From contig CAUGTZ010000002.1 of NCBI GenBank assembly GCA_959602645.1, positions 84,159-148,158 on the forward strand: a DNA stretch of 64,000 nucleotides, in the 5' to 3' direction. Of the stretch, positions 44,212 through 52,247 are shown one piece after another; the stretch's first letter is position 1; each line of letters begins with the position of its first letter. Origin of the DNA: an uncultured Collinsella sp. GTDB lineage: Bacteria > Actinomycetota > Coriobacteriia > Coriobacteriales > Coriobacteriaceae. The notes beneath the pieces were generated by a model. That model was not told the origin of the DNA, searched no databases, and saw only the letters and a list, made by a program, of their open reading frames with translations. The position numbers were made by a program, and so were the translations under genes.

Positions 44212-45204
44212 CTAGTCGCGCTTAATCTCCAGCGTGGGGAACGTCATCTTGGCGTACTTTTCCATGAGCGGCTTTACTTCGTCCATATGGGCGAAGAACT
44301 CGTCGCGGGTCTTGTTGATCTCGTTGAGGTGCTCGGCGCGCGCGTGGTCGTCGTTGCGGTCGCGAATCAGGCCGTTCTCGGCAATCTTGAGCTTGGGGCG
44401 ACCGGTGCGCTCGTCGGTTACGATATCGCCGCCCGCGCCGCAGACCGCACACTCCCAGGGAAACTCGACCCCATCCCAATGCTTGTCGCCGGGGTACACC
44501 AGGGAGCTGTGGCAGTTGGGACACACGCCGTCATCCGGATCGCCCAGCCAGCAGCGCTCGTCAACAGGCGTGCGAATGACCTTGACGATGTTCTCGCCCA
44601 TCTTGTGGGCGCGGGCGATCTGTCCGCCCCACTCCACGTCGTCTCCCCACACAAAAGCATTGCCCGGGCGGCCGTCGCGCTGCGCCATATAGCGATCGAC
44701 GACAGTCATCGACATGGTAAACATAGTCGCCTGCAGGCTCTCCAGTGCCAGGGACTGCCAATCGTGCATGGAGCCGCCGACGGAGATGAGGCCGGCAACG
44801 GTATGCGGATTCTCCTTTACGGCACCGATGGCAAGCAAGAACGAAAGCTCGTATGCCAAGAAGCGCTGGGCAAAGCGGGTGTACACCGAGCTGGGCGTAA
44901 GGTCGTAGGTCGGAACCGAGAAGATCACGCCCTGGCAGGTCTGCAGTTCGCGAATAATCGCATCTACATCGTCTTTGTTTTTAAGAACGCAGCCGTGATA
45001 TTCCTTTTGCAGGCCGGCGCCCATCTTTCCCATCTGCATGGTGCAGCCCTCGCAACCGGTGCAGGGCAAGATGTTATAGTCGAACAAATTGATCAGCTCG
45101 ACCTCGCCGCCAGCCTCGCGCACCGCGCAAAGGGCCTCTTTGGCCAAAGCCTCGCCGTTGCCACCGTGCCTGCCGGCACAAATCGCCATCACTTTAAACG
45201 ACAT
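44212..45204 (-). CDS. flavodoxin-like NADPH-dependent FMN reductase with rubredoxin-like zinc ribbon
   Basis: 330 residues. An N-terminal FMN_red/flavodoxin fold (about 1-190) has FMN loop ICAGRHGGNGEALAKEAL and a CTGCEGC pair typical of iron-sulfur flavoproteins. From about residue 240 a CPNCHSSL...CAVCGAGG four-cysteine ribbon follows (rubredoxin or zinc), then a helical tail. Start at 45204, preceded by GGAGAGGAG. Last gene of a redox cluster with the genes at 45400-50265 on the same strand, separated by 195 bp, so it may have its own promoter. Electron acceptor unknown. Confidence 0.8.
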   Translation of the reverse strand: MSFKVMAICAGRHGGNGEALAKEALCAVREAGGEVELINLFDYNILPCTGCEGCTMQMGKMGAGLQKEYHGCVLKNKDDVDAIIRELQTCQGVIFSVPTYDLTPSSVYTRFAQRFLAYELSFLLAIGAVKENPHTVAGLISVGGSMHDWQSLALESLQATMFTMSMTVVDRYMAQRDGRPGNAFVWGDDVEWGGQIARAHKMGENIVKVIRTPVDERCWLGDPDDGVCPNCHSSLVYPGDKHWDGVEFPWECAVCGAGGDIVTDERTGRPKLKIAENGLIRDRNDDHARAEHLNEINKTRDEFFAHMDEVKPLMEKYAKMTFPTLEIKRD

Positions 45205-45399
45205 GGTCGCTCCTCTCCAGAGCATTTTGGACACGGATTCTGCCCGTGTGTACTTCGCAAAAAGCGTACGGCAGACGCAAAACATGCGCACCGTCCAGGC
45301 AACCAAGGCTCATGCGATAGTCTGCAGGGCATCTCGTGCAGATAAACAAAGTCCCCTCCCGCCCTGCTCAATGTGGGCAAAACGAGAGGGGGAATCGCG

Positions 45400-46476
45400 C
45401 TATTTGCGCTTAAAGGGAATGGGTTTGGGCGGGCACTTGGGCTTGACGGCCCCAGCCGTAACAATCGCGCCGTTGTCGCAGATATCCAGGCAGGCACCGC
45501 ACTGGGTGCAAGCCTTTTGGTCGATCACGTGGATGAACCGCGGCCTTCCCAGAATCGCGTCCTCCTCGCAAACGCCCGAATCGACACACTTGTTGCATGC
45601 CTGGCATTTGGAGGCGAGGATATGGAAGGTCAAGAATGCCTGGCATTCCCCGGCGGCACAGACCTTCTTGGTGGTGTGCTGCACAATCTCGTCCTCGAAC
45701 AGGTCGAGGAACGACTGCACCGCGCGCGCCAGCACGCGACCCTGCTCGCACAGGCACTGCGTCTGCATCACGGGGCAAAGGTCGCGAAAGAGCGCCAAGT
45801 CACCCGGCTTGCCCTTCTTGCGGCAGATATCGGCAAGAATCGTCGCAATCTGATGCGAGCCCTCGTAGCCAAAGACACAGCGTCCGCAGCTCTCGTGACG
45901 ATACAGCGTGCAAATGTCCAAAAGCGCCTTTGCCATGCAGTTTTTGGAGGTATAGACGCACACGTAGTCGCTGCATAGCTCAATCTTTGAGGTGTCGTCG
46001 GGCCTCAGCAGCAGACCGCTGGGATAGCCAATCCCCACCGCTTTGGCGTCGTCGACGCCCGCCGCGGCAACCAAGGATTCCGCACTCACGACGCGGTCGA
46101 CCTCAACGGGCTCATCGGCCCCGTCAAACCACACCCAGCGTTTTCCTTCGGCGGCAAGTAACTCCGATCCGCTCAGGCAGTGGTCATCGCCTTCACCTTC
46201 ACAGCAAGATGGGAGAGGCTTTTCGCCGTCGAGCATCTTGGCCGCGGCCGAACCGTTGGCATGGACAAAGCCCAGGCTCGGGTCGCACTCGATCACGCGG
46301 CAGGACTCGCCCAACGCATCCGCGAGCGCGGCAGAGACCTCATCGCCTGCCGGCACCAAAACCGCCTGGGCACCGGCCCCTGCAATTTTTTCCGCGGCGG
46401 CCGCCACGTCCTTCTTAAGAAGCCAGAGCGCGACGGGGGCCTGCTTATGCGCAGGCATAAAGTTGATGATCGTCAT
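45400..46476 (-). CDS. NuoF C-terminal-like iron-sulfur protein without FMN domain
   Basis: 358 residues. Residues about 185-260 match the NuoF/HydB C-terminal cluster region: CTLYRHESCGRCVFGYEG is the equivalent of ESCGxCxPCREG, though one of the expected Cys is replaced. The C-terminus has two ferredoxin motifs, CQACNKCVDSGVCEEDAI and CTQCGACLDICDNGAI. The N-terminal NADH/FMN Rossmann region of NuoF is not recognisable. It begins 17 nt after the NuoG/GltD-like gene and probably forms a complex with it, acting as an electron wire. Exact function unknown. Confidence 0.7.
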   Translation of the reverse strand: MTIINFMPAHKQAPVALWLLKKDVAAAAEKIAGAGAQAVLVPAGDEVSAALADALGESCRVIECDPSLGFVHANGSAAAKMLDGEKPLPSCCEGEGDDHCLSGSELLAAEGKRWVWFDGADEPVEVDRVVSAESLVAAAGVDDAKAVGIGYPSGLLLRPDDTSKIELCSDYVCVYTSKNCMAKALLDICTLYRHESCGRCVFGYEGSHQIATILADICRKKGKPGDLALFRDLCPVMQTQCLCEQGRVLARAVQSFLDLFEDEIVQHTTKKVCAAGECQAFLTFHILASKCQACNKCVDSGVCEEDAILGRPRFIHVIDQKACTQCGACLDICDNGAIVTAGAVKPKCPPKPIPFKRK

Positions 46477-46493
46477 GAGTTATCGCTCCTTTC

Positions 46494-48626
46494 CTAGTAC
46501 TCGTTCCACAGGCGCGGCGTGCTGATCGTTAGGCGCAAATCGCACTGCAAGCAGCGGCTCGCCTCGCACGTTGCCTCATGGTCGGTATAGGGGCACTCAA
46601 ACGTATCGAAGTTGTCCTTACGCGTCTGGGCATCGACAAACTCGGGCTGCACGGCATCGTCGTAGAAGCCCTCGGGGACACGCCCAATCCACTGCTCGGG
46701 AGCATCATGCTCGGTCAGCTCCTCGTCGATGTTGCCATCGCCACCCAAAGCGCGGTCGATGGCCGAGGCGCACGTGCGACCTGCAGCGATTGCCGCGATC
46801 ACCGATTTGGTACCCGTCACGCAGTCGCCCGCCGACCAGATGCCTTCAACGCTCGTCTTGCCTTCGGTATCGGCCACGATATACGGGCCGTGCGTAAGCT
46901 CAAGGCCCATCTGGGCCGTGCCCTCGGGCTTTTGACCCACGGCAAAGATCACGCAGTCGGCATCGATGGTCTTCTCGCCGCCGTCGAGCAGTTCGGTGAC
47001 GGCGCGGTGGTTCTCGTCAAAGTAGAACCGCTCGATCTTGTGGATCGTCATGGAACCGACCTTGCCCGAACCGTCCTCGGTCTCGTTAATGCTGGTAAAG
47101 GCATAGGCATCGTGCAGGACCACGCCTTCCTCGGCAGCCTCGGCGCGCTCCTCGGGCGTCGAGGTCATCGCGTCTTGGGCCTCAAGGCAGGCGACATCGA
47201 CCGAGGCGGCACCCAGACGCACGGCAGTGCGGGCGCAGTCGTACGCCACGTTGCCGCCGCCAAGCACCACGACGCGCTTGCCCGTCAGGTCCGGGGCGCT
47301 GCCCATACGGGCGGCCTTCAGAAAATCGGTGTTACGCAGCACGCCTTCGAGGTCGTGGCCGGGCATGGGAAGCACCGTTCCGTCATGCGTGCCCACCGCA
47401 ACCAGCACGGCATCGAAGCCCTGCTCCAAAAGCGCCTGGGGCTCGGCGATTCGCTCGCCACAGCGCAGCTCAATGCGCGGCTCGGCGTCATCACCCTGGG
47501 CAATCTCTAAAATCGTCGCAACCTCGGCATCGACCGTGGCATCAGGCAGGCGATACGCCGGAATGCCGTAGCGCATCTGGCCGCCGACCTTCTCGTTGGC
47601 CTCGAACACCACGACCTTGTGGCCCTTCTCGGCGCAATAGAGTGCGGCGGTCAAACCGGCGGGACCGGCACCCACAACGGCGACGCTCTTGCCGCTCAAC
47701 GGCTCATGGCGCACGTTGGCCTTCCAGTCGCCCGTATCGCGCACGGCCGCGGCGCGCTTAAGACGGCAAACCGAAACCGGCGTGCCGTTGAGCTCGTTGC
47801 GCTTGCAGGCATCCTGGCAGCTATGGACGCAAATGTCGCCCAGGCTCTCGGGGAACGGGACCTTCTCGCGCACCACCGCGGCGGCTCGGGTGTACTCGCC
47901 GTTGCGGATGTGACGCAGGTAGCGCGGGATATCCACGTGGGCGGGACAGCCCGAGCGACAGGGAACCACGTTATCGGCATAGGACTTGTTCTCGTCAAAC
48001 ATATTGAGCGTGTCGACGATCGAGCCCGTGGGACACACTTCGATACAGGCGCCGCAAAAACGGCATCCGGCCTCCTGCAGGCTCACGCTGCCGTCGGTAC
48101 CAATGCGAATGCCGTCCTCGGTACGCTGATAGTCCAAGACGCCGGCGCCGCGCAGCTCGCGGCACGCGCGCACGCAGCGGCCGCAGCGAATGCAGCGGGT
48201 GAACATATGGGTGATCAGCGGGTTCGATTCGTCCGTTGCGACCGGACGGCTCTTGGCGCGCCAGTGCGCAGGCGAAACTCCCAGGTACTGATACATAGAC
48301 TGCAGTTCGCACTTGCCATACTTGGGGCAGCCGGTGCAATCGGCGGGATGCGTGGCCAAGATAAGCTCCATTGCCAGCTTGCGCACGCGCTCGGCCTGCT
48401 CGCCTGTCGTGTTGACGACCATTCCCTCGGCAACCTGCGTCTTGCAGGCACACACCGGCTCATCTTGGCCTTCGATCTCGACCATGCACAGACGGCATCC
48501 GCCGACGGCCTCAAGATCGGGATGTTTACACAGATGCGGAATATAGATACCGGCATCGAGCGCGGCTTCCAGGACATTTTGCCCTTCGCGTGCCTCGACC
48601 TCGGCTCCATTAATCGTTAGCTTCAT
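46494..48626 (-). CDS. NuoG-like / GltD-like fusion: iron-sulfur NAD(P)H oxidoreductase
   Basis: 710 residues. A [2Fe-2S] domain (about 1-75; C33, C44, C47, C61) and a His/Cys [4Fe-4S] loop (HPADCTGCPKYGKCEL) come first. Two ferredoxin motifs follow (CIRCGRCVRACRE, CRFCGACIEVCPTGS), as in NuoG, HydA and NAD-dependent formate dehydrogenase. From about 225 it is GltD/NfnB-like: CRSGCPAHVDIPRYLRHI, FAD site SVAVVGAGPAGLTAALYC, NAD(P) site RVVVLGGGNVAYDCARTA and a C-terminal GIWSAGDCVTG. It would pass NAD(P)H electrons to iron-sulfur partners. Flanked by the NuoF-C-like gene downstream and a fumarate-reductase-like gene upstream. Confidence 0.85.
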   Translation of the reverse strand: MKLTINGAEVEAREGQNVLEAALDAGIYIPHLCKHPDLEAVGGCRLCMVEIEGQDEPVCACKTQVAEGMVVNTTGEQAERVRKLAMELILATHPADCTGCPKYGKCELQSMYQYLGVSPAHWRAKSRPVATDESNPLITHMFTRCIRCGRCVRACRELRGAGVLDYQRTEDGIRIGTDGSVSLQEAGCRFCGACIEVCPTGSIVDTLNMFDENKSYADNVVPCRSGCPAHVDIPRYLRHIRNGEYTRAAAVVREKVPFPESLGDICVHSCQDACKRNELNGTPVSVCRLKRAAAVRDTGDWKANVRHEPLSGKSVAVVGAGPAGLTAALYCAEKGHKVVVFEANEKVGGQMRYGIPAYRLPDATVDAEVATILEIAQGDDAEPRIELRCGERIAEPQALLEQGFDAVLVAVGTHDGTVLPMPGHDLEGVLRNTDFLKAARMGSAPDLTGKRVVVLGGGNVAYDCARTAVRLGAASVDVACLEAQDAMTSTPEERAEAAEEGVVLHDAYAFTSINETEDGSGKVGSMTIHKIERFYFDENHRAVTELLDGGEKTIDADCVIFAVGQKPEGTAQMGLELTHGPYIVADTEGKTSVEGIWSAGDCVTGTKSVIAAIAAGRTCASAIDRALGGDGNIDEELTEHDAPEQWIGRVPEGFYDDAVQPEFVDAQTRKDNFDTFECPYTDHEATCEASRCLQCDLRLTISTPRLWNEY

Positions 48627-48656
48627 TCGTTCCCCTCAAAACGTCGCTCTTGTCCA

Positions 48657-48692
48657 GAAAGGCGCCCGGGACCAAAGCGATCCCGAGCGCCT
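48657..48692 (-). terminator. hairpin between fumarate-reductase-like and NuoG/GltD-like genes
   Basis: AGGCGC-c-CGGGA pairs with TCCCG-a-GCGCCT around a 9-nt loop. The reverse-strand tail is only CTTTCTGG, so read-through is likely. Confidence 0.5.
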
Positions 48693-48759
48693 CGCTTGTA
48701 GGGCAAATCCCCGCCCGCACCCAACGCGTGGGTGTCTGCAGGCGCGAATAGCTGCGGTG

Positions 48760-50265
48760 TTACGACCACTCCTCGTCGCCCGCGTCCTCAAAGAGGGCTG
48801 CGGCGGCGTTTTCACCGGCGATGCGACCCGAGTTAAGGCAGAAGCCCATGGTGTTACCCGGAATGCAGTAGTTATAGGAGTCGCCATAGATGGTGCAGGC
48901 ATCGGTGCCAACGCAGTACAGGCCAGGGATGACCTCATAGTCGTCGGTCATGACCTCCATCTTGTGGTTAATGAGCACGCCGCCCAGGGTGCCGTAGGCG
49001 CCACAGTACTGCTTGCAGCAATAGAAGGGGCCCTTCTCGAGCGGCTTCATAAACTCGCGCTCTTTCTCAAAGATGTCGTCCCAGCCGTTGTCGCACATCT
49101 CGTTGTACTCGTCGACATTAGCGAGCAGACCCTCCACGTCGATACCCGCCTTCTCGGCAAGCTCCTCCAGCGTATCGGCCTGGCAGATCGCCGGATAGCC
49201 GGCCTCCAGGTCGCGGTTCCACTGCTCCTCAAAGCCGTCGTACAGGTCGTGCGGATGAACGTGGCTGACGATATCCGGACCATCCTTCTTCCAGTGCTTG
49301 AGCATACGGGAATCAAAGATGGCATAGGCGACCTTGCCGGGGAGATGGTTGATGGCGTTGCCGACAAAGGTGGTGTTGAAGATCTCGTCCTCCGGCATAA
49401 AGCGCTCCCCCAGGCGGTTGCACCAGTAGCACGGCTGACGGAATGCGCCCTCGACATAGAAGTGGTTCATGTTGTCGGGGATCTGGTACATGAGCTCCAT
49501 GGTCACCGGGGTGTGGCCGCCGCCGACCTCGTGGCACATGTTGATGCCGTCGCCGTCCATGCCCGGAATGGCAAACGAGAACAGGTCTTTACCCCACTCA
49601 AAGTCGAGCTTCTCCTTGATGAGCTTGGCGTTGTGGCCAAAACCGCCCGTAGCGACAATCGCAGACTTGCACGAGATTTGGTACTCCTCGCCGTCCTTGT
49701 CCTTGGCGGTCACGCCGCAGATGGCGCCGTCCTCGCCCTTGATAAGGCCGGTGCCCGGGCACTCGAACATAAACTCGACGCCCAGGTCCTGGGCACGCTC
49801 GGTCATGCGTTTGGTCATCGTGGTCGCCGCGCGAGGACCGGGCTCCGAGCCGTCCTCGGGCTGCACGACATGCCAGGTGTACTCGCCGTCGGAATAGGCA
49901 CGCGTGCGCTCGCGGGCGCGGAACGCCGGACGCACGGAGTTAAACACCACGCCCATGTCCTGCAGCCATGCGATGGTGTCGCCCGACTTAAAGTAGTAGT
50001 CGCGCACCAGGCGAGCATCGACCTGGTAATGGGTGTAGAACATATGGCGACGGAAGAGCTCGCCAGGCGTGACCTCGATCATCGAAGCCTTCTGAAGCGG
50101 AGAGCCAGCGGCGGCAGGCCCCATGCCCATGTTGGCGGCGCCACCGGTAATGGGGGCCTTCTCTAGGGCAATGACGCGAGCGCCTGCCTCGGCTGCAGCG
50201 ACCGCTGCGGCAAGGCCACTCAGACCCGCGGCAACGACAACGACGTCGGTCTCTAACTGTTTCAT
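48760..50265 (-). CDS. FAD-dependent fumarate-reductase/succinate-dehydrogenase-type flavoprotein
   Basis: 501 residues. The N-terminal FAD fold is VVVVAAGLSGLAAAVAAAEA, where the first Gly of GxGxxG is Ala. Other family elements are EKAPITGGAANMG, IVATGGFGHN, a substrate-domain region and the C-terminal FAD clamp GNTMGFCLNSGRIAGENAAA. There is no Tat signal or haem/FMN-binding domain, unlike the secreted Coriobacterial flavocytochromes, so it is cytosolic. It could reduce fumarate, urocanate or another enoate; electrons may come from the iron-sulfur proteins encoded downstream. Substrate-binding His/Arg residues cannot be matched with confidence. Confidence 0.82.
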   Translation of the reverse strand: MKQLETDVVVVAAGLSGLAAAVAAAEAGARVIALEKAPITGGAANMGMGPAAAGSPLQKASMIEVTPGELFRRHMFYTHYQVDARLVRDYYFKSGDTIAWLQDMGVVFNSVRPAFRARERTRAYSDGEYTWHVVQPEDGSEPGPRAATTMTKRMTERAQDLGVEFMFECPGTGLIKGEDGAICGVTAKDKDGEEYQISCKSAIVATGGFGHNAKLIKEKLDFEWGKDLFSFAIPGMDGDGINMCHEVGGGHTPVTMELMYQIPDNMNHFYVEGAFRQPCYWCNRLGERFMPEDEIFNTTFVGNAINHLPGKVAYAIFDSRMLKHWKKDGPDIVSHVHPHDLYDGFEEQWNRDLEAGYPAICQADTLEELAEKAGIDVEGLLANVDEYNEMCDNGWDDIFEKEREFMKPLEKGPFYCCKQYCGAYGTLGGVLINHKMEVMTDDYEVIPGLYCVGTDACTIYGDSYNYCIPGNTMGFCLNSGRIAGENAAAALFEDAGDEEWS

Positions 50266-50518
50266 GCGAATCCTCCTTTATAGGGCTCTTGGACGAACCC
50301 GGACTTCATGCGAATTGCATGCGTATCGACAGCCATACTTTCGCTCGAAAACAGACTCAAAGCCATGTGCAGGCGCACCGATGTTTGCCCATAGCGACCA
50401 TGGGCTTTGTGCGGATGAACCATGCGTTTGGGCGACGCTTTCGAGCGCATGGCCCTGACGCCACACGTACAGGGGGGCGGTGTGCTTCACGGCGTCCGCC
50501 CCTGATAATCGAGTTTTC

Positions 50519-50743
50519 TTATTTATGGTTCCGCTGTGCCTCGAGCACATCGAGCGGCGTAAGCGCCTGAATAGCGCGCTCTTTTCCAAAGATTGCCGAG
50601 CACACGAGCGTTCCCGACATAACCAGGCAAACCGCGAGCGCGATTCCAAAGGCCCAGAATGCGAAGAGGTGGCCAAAGTTGATCGGCTGCTGCAGCATAA
50701 ACGTGAAGAACGACGTGGCAAGACCCATAAAGACGCAGGGCAC
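50519..50743 (-). pseudogene. small membrane-protein fragment truncated at a repeat array
   Basis: 74 codons with two hydrophobic segments (PCVFMGLATSFFTFML; FAFWAFGIALAVCLVMSGTL) and a polar tail ending PLDVLEAQRNHK. Upstream, the frame runs within about 10 bp into the ATCTGTAACA array at 50749. No good RBS or family match. It looks like the 3' end of a larger membrane-protein gene whose 5' part was replaced by the array. It could instead be a genuine small protein starting at GTG 50743 or ATG 50728. Confidence 0.4.
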
Positions 50744-50748
50744 ATTGG

Positions 50749-50926
50749 AGCAGATCGAGACAAACCAAAACCGTCCCGGCAGAAAATCTCAATCTGTAAC
50801 AGTTACTCGGCAAAATCCGTCCCTCGTGTTACAGATTTAGACAAACGGGACCCAACCCACCGGTATATCTCGATCTGTAACACCTGGCCGCCCAAATCGG
50901 GTCTAGATGTTACAGATCGAGATTTT
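50749..50926. repeat. ATCTGTAACA hairpin array, locus 2 (half plus two hairpins)
   Basis: Begins with only a right arm (CAGATCGAGACAAACC), then full hairpins at 50785-50845 and 50865-50925. Left arms ATCTGTAACA at 50792 and 50873 are 81 bp apart. The inter-hairpin sequence AACCGTCCCGGCAGAAAATC resembles that at locus 1. Confidence 0.7.
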
Positions 50927-51011
50927 GTTTGAGATGTTGGGAATTGGGCTGAGAGAACAGTCCCGGAATAACAAAAAAGCTCGCCGGCTAGGCCGACGAG
51001 CTGCAAGTTCT

Positions 51012-51088
51012 TGGTCGCGGGGGCAGGATTTGAACCTACGACCTCCGGGTTATGAGCCCGGCGAGCTACCAGACTGCTCCACCCCGCA
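51012..51088 (-). tRNA. tRNA-fMet (CAT), initiator
   Basis: 77 nt on the reverse strand with encoded CCA. The anticodon loop CTCATAA sits on a stem with three consecutive G-C pairs (GGG/CCC), and the D stem has A11-T24, both initiator hallmarks. The T arm GTAGG-TTCAAAT-CCTGC is intact. Position 1 is T and position 72 is G, so the acceptor end has a U1-G72 wobble in place of the usual C1-A72 mismatch. Confidence 0.93.
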
Positions 51089-51223
51089 ATGTCTGGGCGC
51101 CTCATGTGCGCAAGAAAGAATATTACGCGGGAGTTCGGTAAACGGCAAGGAAAATCTCGTAGAGCATAATTCCTTCATATTTAAACCCCTCAGCCCATAT
51201 CACTGTAACCGAATCGCAGCCGA

Positions 51224-51239
51224 GCGCCGTCGACGGCGC
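51224..51239. promoter_or_regulatory. perfect 16-bp palindrome upstream of coaX
   Basis: GCGCCGTCGACGGCGC, directly followed by GTATACAATGG, a good -10 (TACAAT at 51243-51248). A palindrome in the -35/-10 spacer could be an operator. Confidence 0.4.
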
Positions 51240-51284
51240 GTATACAATGGTGCGCGTCCTTTTACACCGACACTGGGAGTAGAC

Positions 51285-52058
51285 ATGCTGCTCGCTATCG
51301 ATATGGGAAACACGCAGACGGCCATGGGCCTGTTTGACGGAGACGAGCTGGTGCAGTCGTGGCGCATGCCCACCGACCGCTCCTATACCGCCGACGAGAT
51401 CCATGTGCGCCTGATGGGTTTCTTTAAGATGTACGGCCTTTCGCTCGACGCGGTCGACGCGATCGCCTTTGCCGGCGTGGTGCCGCAGCTCTCGCGCGAA
51501 TGGCACGCCGTAGCCGACCGCATTGCCGCGGACGCCATCGTCATTGGGCCGCAGACGGCCGCCGTGACCAAGCTGCGTGCGGCGCGCCCCCAGGCTGTGG
51601 GCGCCGACCGCGTCGCCAACGCCGTTGCGGCCGAAACTTTCTACGGCGCGCCGGCAATCGTGGTGGACTTTGGCACCGCGACCAATATCGACGTCATCGA
51701 TGAGGACGGTTATTACATTGGCGGAGCGATCGCGCCGGGCATCCGCATCTCCATGGACGCGCTTGCCGCCCGTGCCGCCAAGCTCGCCAGCGTTCCGCTC
51801 GAGGCGCCGGAGCACGCCATCGGCCGCGATACCGAGGAGTGCATCAAGGTCGGCGCCGTGATGGGCGCCGCCGCCATGGCCGAGGGCCTGGTCGCGCGCA
51901 TGAAGCGCGAGCTGGGCCGCGAGGATGCCACCGTTATCGCCACGGGCGGTCTCGCCGGCATCGTCGCCGATTCGACCGATGCCTTCGACGTGGTCGACGG
52001 GCAGCTCACCATCAAGGGCATCTGCGAAATCTACCGCCGCATGCAGAAGCTGGGGTAA
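51285..52058 (+). CDS. coaX: type III pantothenate kinase
   Basis: First step of coenzyme A synthesis (pantothenate to 4'-phosphopantothenate). 257 residues with the ASKHA-type phosphate-1 motif AIDMGNTQTAMGLFDG, GADRVANAVAAE, phosphate-2 region VVDFGTATNIDVID, GGAIAPGIRIS and the adenosine-site ATGGLAG. The length is normal for CoaX. The start at 51285 is preceded by GGGAG 6 nt upstream; a longer in-frame extension runs through the tRNA and is spurious. Convergent with the BirA-like gene, a frequent coaX neighbour. Confidence 0.94.
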   Translation: MLLAIDMGNTQTAMGLFDGDELVQSWRMPTDRSYTADEIHVRLMGFFKMYGLSLDAVDAIAFAGVVPQLSREWHAVADRIAADAIVIGPQTAAVTKLRAARPQAVGADRVANAVAAETFYGAPAIVVDFGTATNIDVIDEDGYYIGGAIAPGIRISMDALAARAAKLASVPLEAPEHAIGRDTEECIKVGAVMGAAAMAEGLVARMKRELGREDATVIATGGLAGIVADSTDAFDVVDGQLTIKGICEIYRRMQKLG

Positions 52059-52106
52059 GGCGGGGTTTAAGTCGAGCGCGAGCGGCGAACTAGGCAACGC
52101 ATCGGT

Positions 52107-52149
52107 CCTATTCCTCAAAAACGAAAATTTTTCAGTTTTGAGGAATAGG
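52107..52149. repeat. 14-bp perfect hairpin between coaX and BirA-like gene
   Basis: CCTATTCCTCAAAA and TTTTGAGGAATAGG enclose a 15-nt AT-rich loop. AT-rich compared with flanks; perhaps another dispersed element. Confidence 0.5.
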
Positions 52150-52181
52150 GCGCTGGCAACCCATTCCCCAGATAGGCGAAA

Positions 52182-52215
52182 CCCTCCCCGGCACAGGCCG
52201 AGGAGGGTCTTGTTG
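52182..52215. terminator. terminator between convergent coaX and BirA-like genes
   Basis: CCCTCCCCGGC-ACAG-GCCGAGGAGGG followed by TCTTGTTGTC on the plus strand. It can serve coaX and perhaps also the converging gene. Confidence 0.7.
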
Positions 52216-52247
52216 TCATGTCTATCTTTGGGCGCGAACGCCCCGCG

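Noticed and set aside
48760..50265. Secreted Tat-type flavocytochrome reductase
   Set aside because: There is no twin-arginine signal and no haem or FMN-binding domain; the protein starts directly with the FAD fold.
50907..51284. 125-residue N-terminal extension of coaX
   Set aside because: The extension runs through the tRNA-fMet gene on the opposite strand. The RBS GGGAG and the conserved CoaX N-terminus place the start at 51285.
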